Shown here: piece after piece, positions 1-6,600 of the stretch | Layout of the letters: every line of letters starts with the position of its first letter | Numbering within the stretch: position 1 is the stretch's first letter | Assembly: GCA_028277515.1 (NCBI GenBank) | Contig: JANQGC010000059.1 | Span: 1-6,756, forward strand | DNA from: Anaerolineae bacterium | GTDB taxonomy: Bacteria; Chloroflexota; Anaerolineae; Promineifilales; Promineifilaceae | DNA length: 6,756 nt | Direction: 5' to 3' | The notes under the pieces: model-generated | What the model saw: only the letters and a program-made list of their open reading frames with translations | Database searches by the model: none | What the model was told of the DNA's origin: nothing | Position numbers and translations under genes: made by a program

Positions 1-314
1 GGAACATCCCGGATGGCTACACAAGCTGGGAGGGGTTCTCGGAGGCCACGGAAGAGCGCCGCCGGTTGCTTGAGGAACGTGAGGAACTGCTCGACTACCA
101 GGAAGAGCTGGACGACGCACGCGAGCGCGCCCGCGAAGGCGACCTTACTGACGATGAGCTTGACGAGTTGATGGACGACCTCGAGCGCGACATGCCGCCA
201 GCGGTGCGGGTCGAACTTGATAACGCGGAAGGGCCGGCGCCGACGAGCGCGCCCGCGGAAGCACCGAGCATCGGCGATCTTGCGCCCGCGGTCATCCCGC
301 CACCATCGCGGTAG
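1..314 (+). CDS. 3' end of an acidic coiled-coil protein, unknown function (partial)
   Basis: This reading frame is open from the left edge (first full codon at base 3) to a TAG at 312-314, giving about 103 visible residues; the true start lies outside the window. An internal TTG at 66 could serve as a start but has no clear ribosome binding site, so I treat the gene as truncated by the window edge. The visible part is highly charged. Roughly residues 18-65 are dense in Glu, Asp, Arg and Leu (for example EERRRLLEEREELLDYQEEL) and should form a long helix or coiled coil. The tail is rich in Pro and Ala and ends IPPPSR. I see no catalytic motif and do not recognise the family. Codons are GC-rich (38 of 60 bases are G or C in 121-180), matching the facing gene but not the DNA after base 960. 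It converges on the mobilisation-like gene with a 6-base gap, so both may belong to the same plasmid or conjugative-element backbone; that link is inference. Confidence 0.6.
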   Translation, partial: NIPDGYTSWEGFSEATEERRRLLEEREELLDYQEELDDARERAREGDLTDDELDELMDDLERDMPPAVRVELDNAEGPAPTSAPAEAPSIGDLAPAVIPPPSR

Positions 315-320
315 AGACCT

Positions 321-677
321 CTATAGCCCCAGCTCAGGCCCTTGCCGTTCGCCCGCCATATCCGGAGCATCGGCGGCCCGATCCCGCCCAGGCGGCGGCT
401 GCGCCGGTTCTCGCCCGGCCATCTGCATGTAGTCCGCCACGTCGCGGTGCAGCAGCAGCATCTCCTTTGTATGGTCCGAACGGGCAAGGCGGATGTCGTG
501 TTGCAGCGCCCGCCGCTGATCGAGCTGGCGCTGGACCAGATCGTCGCGCTCGTCCCGGTCCCGCACGTGACCCTGCCACGCCTCCCACTCGTTCTGCCGG
601 CGGGTGCGGGCATACTTGCCGGAGAGGCGATCCCAGAGACCGCGCAGGCCGTGCGCCAGGCGCGCTGCCACTTTCAT
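321..677 (-). CDS. Relaxase C-terminal-tail-like small protein (MobA/MobL-type), possibly a truncated gene
   Basis: The product is 118 aa starting MKVAARLAHGLRGLWDRLSG and ending in a Pro/Arg-rich tail. I chose the ATG at 677 because an AAGG (complement of 684-687) sits 6 bases upstream. The frame extends to another ATG at 794, but that 39-residue extension is low-complexity, and an in-frame stop lies at 798-800. The segments GLWDRLSGKYARTRRQNEWE and RDERDDLVQRQLDQRRALQ, then LLLHRDVADYMQM, resemble from memory the C-terminal helical tails of MobA/MobL relaxases from alphaproteobacterial plasmids. Those tails follow the nickase domain and are not themselves catalytic. No HUH motif or catalytic Tyr region is present, so this is either a stand-alone accessory protein or the remnant of a relaxase whose 5' part has been lost. 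High GC at third codon positions supports coding on this strand rather than the overlapping + strand frame. Family assignment is by eye only. Confidence 0.55.
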   Translation of the reverse strand: MKVAARLAHGLRGLWDRLSGKYARTRRQNEWEAWQGHVRDRDERDDLVQRQLDQRRALQHDIRLARSDHTKEMLLLHRDVADYMQMAGREPAQPPPGRDRAADAPDMAGERQGPELGL

Positions 678-972
678 GAGAAGCCTTGTCTGTGCCGCCA
701 CTCCCGCTCCTGGACCCCAAGAGCAGGAGTCCTCCGCATGAGCGCGACGCTTACCCTCTCCGGCAGATCGGCGTCGACGCCCGGCGCCCGTCATGACTCA
801 AATCGGCGAGATCAGCAGGTGCGACTATTTGTCGCACCACGCAAAAAACAACATCAATGGTTGATTTTCAACAGACCGAAATCTCCATCAGGCCTGTAGG
901 GCAATCGATTTCTCAAAGAATACGGGCAACCCAGGGTAGTTTGACTTGAAGACAGTATAGCGACTTCATTCC
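678..972. other. Intergenic gap between the mobilisation-like gene and the membrane protein gene
   Basis: No convincing gene lies in these 295 bases. The gap contains the start side of the - strand gene, a perfect hairpin at 818-838, and the transition from GC-rich DNA (to about 800) to AT-richer DNA (from about 840). Any promoter for the rightward membrane-protein/RTX unit should be here, but I find no well-spaced -35/-10 pair. Two tiny + strand frames (738-899, which has an AGGAG at 725-729, and 857-949) are open, but I see no other evidence that they are translated. Confidence 0.5.
818..838. promoter_or_regulatory. Perfect 8-bp inverted repeat with 5-base loop (operator, oriT hairpin or terminator)
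   Basis: Arms GGTGCGAC (818-825) and GTCGCACC (831-838) are exact reverse complements around the spacer TATTT. No T-run follows on the + strand, so it is not a classic rho-independent terminator for rightward transcription. Read leftward the flank is also not T-rich. It lies about 140 bases upstream of the mobilisation-like gene start and about 135 bases upstream of the membrane-protein frame. A repressor operator or an origin-of-transfer stem are the reasonable readings. The sequence shows only the symmetry; the function is inference. Confidence 0.45.
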
Positions 973-1902
973 TTGATATATCTGGTTTTGTATGCACTAC
1001 TCTTCCGGCTGCTTATAGACACATGCGGAAAATACAGGGAACACATAACTTCGGCAAAATACAATTCGAGTTCCATGCCAAATATGACGCTAGACATCAT
1101 CCTCTGGAAAACTGCCACCGTATTGACGGCACTATTGTCTTTTGTCGTGCTGGGGTTTGGCGGTTTGTTCACGCTCTATATCGCCTTGTATTATGGCTAT
1201 ATTGAGTTTCAGGCTTCCAACAGGCCGCATAAACAGAACCCCGAACCTCTTCCGAAAAACACATCCGGAAACACGAATACAAAGGGCACACGTTTCATCG
1301 GACGCTTTTTCCGTTGTGCGTATATACCTCTTCTGGGTTACTGCGCACTCATCTACGTCTTTTATCAAATCTCAAGCACTTTCGAAGGATTACAAAGCTT
1401 TCTGGCGGTGTATTTTGACAGCAATGAAATCTTTCATCTTTTTTCCGGTCTTTTGTACAAGACCATTTCAACACACTACGCCGCTGTAGCACCGGAAAAC
1501 CCGCTTCGTGCGGAAATGCTGGTGCAGATTTATGCGGTAGTCTTCAACTCGATGGTGCTGTTGCCTTTGGTTCTATTGCCCTCAGCGCCTGTATGGGTAA
1601 AGCGTATCCAAGCAAAAATAGATATCAAACAAAATAGCGCTCTTTTTATAGGCTGGCTATTCATGACCGGCGCAACCATTCTCGCTTTTTATTTGTATCA
1701 TATTCTATTTGATCTGGCGTCATACAAAGAAACCAGGCGTCTAGACTTTGATGTCAGCGAAAACGACAAATTTCTTTGGATATTGTTGTTGTTGTCCTCC
1801 TCTTCATTCTTTGTGCTGATTCTAGGCGCAACAGTAAGCTTTTCTTACCTAAAAGCCCTTTTATCAAATCTTCGACCACACCGGAAAAACAACAGGAGCT
1901 AG
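973..1902 (+). CDS. Multi-pass inner-membrane protein, unknown family, coupled to the RTX gene
   Basis: Up to 309 aa. I do not recognise the family. Hydrophobic segments lie at about residues 2-15, 47-77, 113-133, 182-207, 223-247 and 267-293, giving five or six membrane spans, with a polar Asn/Lys/Pro-rich loop at about 80-110 and a longer soluble loop at about 134-180. The C-terminus is basic (LRPHRKNNRS) and probably cytoplasmic. The start is uncertain. TTG at 973 is the first possible start after the in-frame stop at 958-960 and has no good ribosome binding site. ATG at 1075 (residue 35) or 1084 would drop the first hydrophobic stretch and also has only a weak GAG upstream. Its stop lies 3 bases before the RTX start, and the RTX Shine-Dalgarno sits inside its last codons, so the two are almost certainly one transcript. 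It shares the AT-rich composition of the 5' half of the RTX gene. A protective (immunity) or export-accessory role for the RTX partner is possible but is inferred from position only. Confidence 0.75.
   Translation: MIYLVLYALLFRLLIDTCGKYREHITSAKYNSSSMPNMTLDIILWKTATVLTALLSFVVLGFGGLFTLYIALYYGYIEFQASNRPHKQNPEPLPKNTSGNTNTKGTRFIGRFFRCAYIPLLGYCALIYVFYQISSTFEGLQSFLAVYFDSNEIFHLFSGLLYKTISTHYAAVAPENPLRAEMLVQIYAVVFNSMVLLPLVLLPSAPVWVKRIQAKIDIKQNSALFIGWLFMTGATILAFYLYHILFDLASYKETRRLDFDVSENDKFLWILLLLSSSSFFVLILGATVSFSYLKALLSNLRPHRKNNRS
1894..1898 (+). promoter_or_regulatory. Shine-Dalgarno of the RTX gene, inside the upstream gene
   Basis: AGGAG ends 7 bases before the ATG at 1906 and overlaps the final Arg and Ser codons of the membrane-protein gene, whose TAG is at 1900-1902. 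This is near-ideal spacing. It fixes the RTX start and implies that ribosomes finishing the first gene are well placed to start the second. Confidence 0.8.
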
Positions 1903-1905
1903 TAG

Positions 1906-3675
1906 ATGACGAGTGATAGCCAGTATATCGATGATGCCGTTTTTTTAACAGATGCCTTTGCTCAAGGAGCGGAGGCCTTTGTCAAGCTTTACGAAGATAA
2001 GCTTTCATCGAATCCTACATGGAAAGCTGTTTCCTGGATTCCTGGGGAAGCATCAAAGTTTATGCCCTTTGTCAGCATGGGTGTTGCAGGAGTTACAGCT
2101 GATAATGGTGAGCGTATGGCTGCAATGACGGCTGCGGGGTACGGTGATTTTTTGTCGGGCCTAGCAGGTCTGGGCACATTTATTATTATGCCGGGAGAGG
2201 GGTTTATCAAGACCGGTTCGGCTGCAGTGGTTGCTATTGGGGTTGGTGCTGCCTGGCAATATAGTGGCCTTGAAGAGGGGTTTAAAGACCGCATACTGGA
2301 GCAACTGCATAATGGTACTCATTTACAGGGGCACAACGACTATATTCAATCTGTTATTGTTGATCCTGTAACAGGCACAACTTTTGAACACACGATTACA
2401 TCTGATGGTTCATTAATCAAGGAAGTCAGTAGTGGTGGCTATACATATAGGCACATTATCTCGGAAACTGCCGATAACGGTATTCAGCGTGAATATAGTA
2501 TTAATGAAATACGTTTTGGTTTTCACACCTCAGGTGAAGTTTATGTAGAAAATAAAAATACGGGCTTTTTTCAATCAGCACCTAACTTCGATTCCATCAC
2601 AGCTGAAATGGAACATCAGTTACAATTAGCTCAGCAAATAGCCCTGCAGAGTCTTGGTGCTGTCGTCCAAGCGAACTTCACAGTGCCGGAAATTGTACAG
2701 ATTGACCCAGGACTTTGGAAGATTGAAACTCCAGATTGGACCGCATTTCAAACGGATGACAATGTGCGGATATACAAAGGTGCCGGTGCCACCACGCTTG
2801 ACTTTGGCGGCAATCTGGAAGCTGTCATAACGAGCCCAACCTCCTTCATAGTCACGCGTTTTGCCACAGGCGATATTCCCACCATGAGGATCGAGTTCTC
2901 GGGTGGGCTCTATACGCTTTCTGGTGCTTATGAGGGTGAGCCGCCGATCTCCTTTGAAGACCCGAGCGAACTTTCTATGCCCTTACGGGCAAAGTTTGAT
3001 GGACTGATGACATACTTCCAGGAAAATCTTGAGGTGGCGTTGAATGAGTCGCAACAAAATCATCCTGTTCTTCACAATGAAATCCAGACTGGCATTCCGG
3101 TCGAGATTATAGCACTCATGCAGGGCGTATTGGGCTTTATCGACCCGGAAACACATAGCACGTATTCTTACACTGAACAGGGTGTCATTGTTCATACAAC
3201 TACCACAGTTTTTGAAGGAACCAGCATCATCAGTCCTTTCGTTGTCAAAATGCCGTCATTGGATCCCTTGGAGGGCATGAGCGAAAAAGATCTCCTAAAT
3301 CTCATTCAGACAGGCACTGACAGCGATAGAATGAAGGCGTTTCAAAAGCTTTACGAGATCGCAGAAACGGATGGAACTTCTGAAAATCTTGCTAATGGCA
3401 ATGTGCTGTTAGGTTTGCCTGAGGGAACGACCTTTGAAAAGGGCACGGCTATTCTCTTAGAAAATATTGACGCGCCCCGCATCGAAAAATTTGTCATCGC
3501 GAAAGACCCCTCTGGGCTCGTTATTGGTGCAATTACTTCTGTTGCTGCAGGGACGGGATTAGCTCAGCAAACTTGGGAGCTAAGGGCAGGTGATCAGGGC
3601 CATGGCGTCATTAGACTCATTAACATTAATGACGAACTTCAGACCATTATTGATGACCCAAACAAAGAGATTCGG
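1906..3675 (+). other. Unrecognised N-terminal region of the RTX protein (residues about 1-590)
   Basis: This region is AT-richer than the rest of the gene (20 of 60 bases are G or C in 2341-2400). It begins with an acidic helix and a predicted hydrophobic pair (about residues 82-95 and 105-117, containing GLAGLGTFIIM and AAVVAIGVGAA). Beta-rich stretches follow, with repeated Thr/Val/Ile strands such as QSVIVDPVTGTTFEHTIT. I see no metalloprotease HExxH, lipase GxSxG or ADP-ribosyltransferase signature. In large RTX proteins the variable N-terminal part usually carries the specific activity; applying that here is inference. Confidence 0.45.
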
Positions 3676-6600
3676 TGGCCGGCTAACTTCTTCCTGCAAG
3701 ATGCGGGCGGATATGTAGGCTCCATGATCGGCTCGCAACTGGCACATGGGGATGTCTATAGGGATATAATGTATTCAACGTTTCTCAAGACTGTTGGTGA
3801 GAAATTTGGAACATTTGCCGATCTTGTTGCTCAAGGCAGTGGAACGGCCCTTTCAGGTTACCTTACGACGGAAGGGGTTGACTGGAAGGTCCTTGAAGAT
3901 ATTCCCGAGCTAAAAGAGGCCTTCTTTGACAATTTAAGTACAAAGATCACGTCAGTCCTGTCGAGCGTCATTATTAGCGAGCTTGGCGATGTTATTGAGC
4001 TTGAAGGGATTGCCGGTGAAGTTGTAAGCACGGTCGGTGACGCAGTGACGCTGGAGTTCATTTCGGAAACCTTTGATCTAGTGTTCAAGAATCTCGACGG
4101 CACAATATTTACAGGATTCGCAGATGGCTCGTTTGATCTTGGGGTGGATGGAATTAAGGATATTGCTCTCAATGCTCTCGCTTCGTATGTCGGCGGCAAG
4201 CTTGCAGGGGAAATTATCCAACCTGAGAGCGCCCAAGCTGCCGTCTTTGGTTCAATTGGATCGTCATTAGCCACCTACGTTGCCGCTGCCAACGCGGCAG
4301 CTGGGTCGGCATTGGCATCAATTCAGGGCGCCCTAACTTTCGGCGCGGCAGGCGGGCCTGTTGGTGTTGCTATAGCAGCCTTCGTCGGACAGATTGCCGG
4401 CACACTGATCGGCAATCTGTTTGCCGACGATCCGGAGGTACCGGAATCCTGGGCGCGGATCGAGTTCAATACAAGCCTTAGCGATTACATCACCAGCTAT
4501 AGCTGGGGTGACGGCGGCGCCACGGCTGACACGGCGAAAGGCATGGCCAGTGCCGTGACCAATGGCGTCAACGATATTATCGAGATGACCGGCGGCATAC
4601 TGCGCCTGAATTCCTCCACCCCGCGACTGACGATCGGCTTTGAAGGCAACAGCTTTATCGTCGATGGGACCGGCGGCCATGCATCTTACGACAACTCCGG
4701 CGATGCCATTCTGGATGCGGCCTTCCGTCTGCTAAAGGGCTTCGACCTGGTTGGTGGGCATGCGGTGCTGATGCGTGCCTGGTACAATTCGGACGCCATC
4801 AATATCTATGAGCTAAAGGAAGATTTGCAGGTCGCCGAGGCGTTCCAGCAATACTTGGCCAATCCGCTCGGCGTTGTCACGCTGATGATGGACGATCCTG
4901 AAAGCGCGGCGGCGCAGGCCTGGGCCACGATCCTGCAGCGGGCCGCTGAGCTGGAGCTGCACCTGCCCCACGACCGCGACCTCGAAGGCGGCTGGAGCGA
5001 AGTGCTGCGCGCCAACGGCAATGTCGATCCGGAGCTTATCCCGGATATCGACGGCGACAGTCTGGTGCTGACCGATCCGATCACCGGCGAGGAAACCATC
5101 ATCCAGCACGTCATCGGTCCCGGTTACGAGATTGTCCGTGTGCAAGGAACGGACGGCAACGATGTGCTGCAGGTCATCGTCGATGGCGCGTCTATCGGCG
5201 TGGTCAATGGTGGACCGGGCGACGACCAGATTACCGGTCATGACGGAGTCGATATCCTGGTCGGCGGCGAAGGCGACGACGAGATCGACGGCCTTGGCGG
5301 CAACGACTGGCTGCACGGGGGTGCTGGAAACGACAATTTGGACGGCGGTTCTGGCGAGGACCTCGTCGTCGGGAGCGAAGGCAACGACGTTCTGATCGGC
5401 GGCAACGACCGCGATACCATGTATGGCAACGGCGGCGACGATATTCTGATGGCCAGCCCGGGGAGCGATTATCTCTTTGGCGGGCCGGGCAACGACATTT
5501 TGTACGCAAGCGCCACAGCCGAGCAGGACTGGCTATATGGCGGCGACGGGGATGACGTTTTATACGCCAATGCCCCGTTTAACGGACAATATTCAAGAAT
5601 CGTCGGCGGTAAAGGCGATGACACCTATTACATTGCTGCGGGAACGAACCGGATCGAAACTAACCGAGGTGATGGCAACGACACGCTGTATTTCCAGACG
5701 AACCAGAACTCCAACTATATTGTATTCGATGCGACGATCAGCCCTAACGATCTGTTCTACACGCGCGGCGGCAACGATCTGACGATCCATGTCCTTGGCG
5801 AGGATCAGAGCCTTACACTGGCCAATTTCTATGGCTCAGGCCAGCAGCAGAACATCACGTTGTTCCTGCTGGATGACAAGATACAGATTGCCTCCCCGTT
5901 GTTCGACTCGCTGGCCGGGTACGATGCGAATACCAATGCCTTCCCAAGTGGGGAGAGCAATGAAGTATCTGACGCTGTTATGCAGCTTCGAAGCGCTCCT
6001 GCCGCACTGCCTACCAGTGCTGGCAGCTCTACAGCCGGAACCTACTGGTCCGGAGCGGGTGACGACAGCATCCCATATAGCTCTGCTTATAACTACGTCA
6101 TGGGAGGCGCCGGTGACGATAGCCTCATCGGCGACGACACCGAGCACGACCCGCTATATTACTTTGGTGACAGTGGCGACGACTATGTTCGTGGTGGTTA
6201 CGGCCCGGACGTTCTTGGCGGTGGTCTCGGGGACGATGAGATCGTAGGTTCCGGCGACAACGATACGATTCATGGCGGCGCGGGTAACGACACAATACTT
6301 GGCGGAACAGGTGACGACATCGCCTGGGGCGGCTATGGAGACGACGATATCCACGGGCATGCGGGCAACGATATTATTTACGGCGATCAAGGAAACGATG
6401 CGCTGACAGATTATAGCGGCGACAACATTCTTGACGGTGGCGAAGGAAACGACATCCTGCGCATCGAAACAGTCTCGGGCCAAAGTCACGGCCAAAATGT
6501 CATGCTCGGCGGAGCTGGCAACGACCAGATATACGGCGGCAATGAAGCCGACGAGATGCATGGCGGTACCGGGAATGATAGCCTCTACGGCTTCGGCGGT

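Noticed and set aside
312..323. Small palindrome TAGAG-AC-CTCTA between the two convergent genes as a bidirectional terminator
   Set aside because: The stem is only 5 bp, is AT-containing, lacks T-runs, and is built largely from the two facing TAG stop codons.
342..899. Long + strand frame opposite the mobilisation-like gene, including a 53-aa version starting at ATG 738 with AGGAG at 725-729
   Set aside because: Most of it is antisense to the better-supported - strand gene in GC-rich DNA, where long chance frames are common. The short version has a good Shine-Dalgarno but a low-complexity, basic product with no recognisable feature, and it crosses the hairpin.
857..949. 30-codon + strand frame in the intergenic gap (MVDFQQTEIS...)
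   Set aside because: No ribosome binding site, no recognisable motif, and a different frame from the membrane-protein gene. Too short to support.
941..961. TTGACT and TATAGC as a promoter for the membrane-protein/RTX unit
   Set aside because: The two boxes are only 9 bases apart, far from the usual 16-18, and no better -10 lies at the correct distance.
1989..4680. - strand frames at 1989-2294, 2983-3195, 3858-4274 and 4333-4680
   Set aside because: All lie inside the uninterrupted 1617-codon RTX frame, and none has a recognisable motif.
4806..6561. Several - strand frames opposite the RTX region (for example 4813-5316, 5231-5509 and 6154-6561)
   Set aside because: They are antisense shadows of the RTX repeats. 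Their Val/Ala/Ile-rich or Arg/Ser-rich compositions come directly from reading GGxGxD codons on the other strand.
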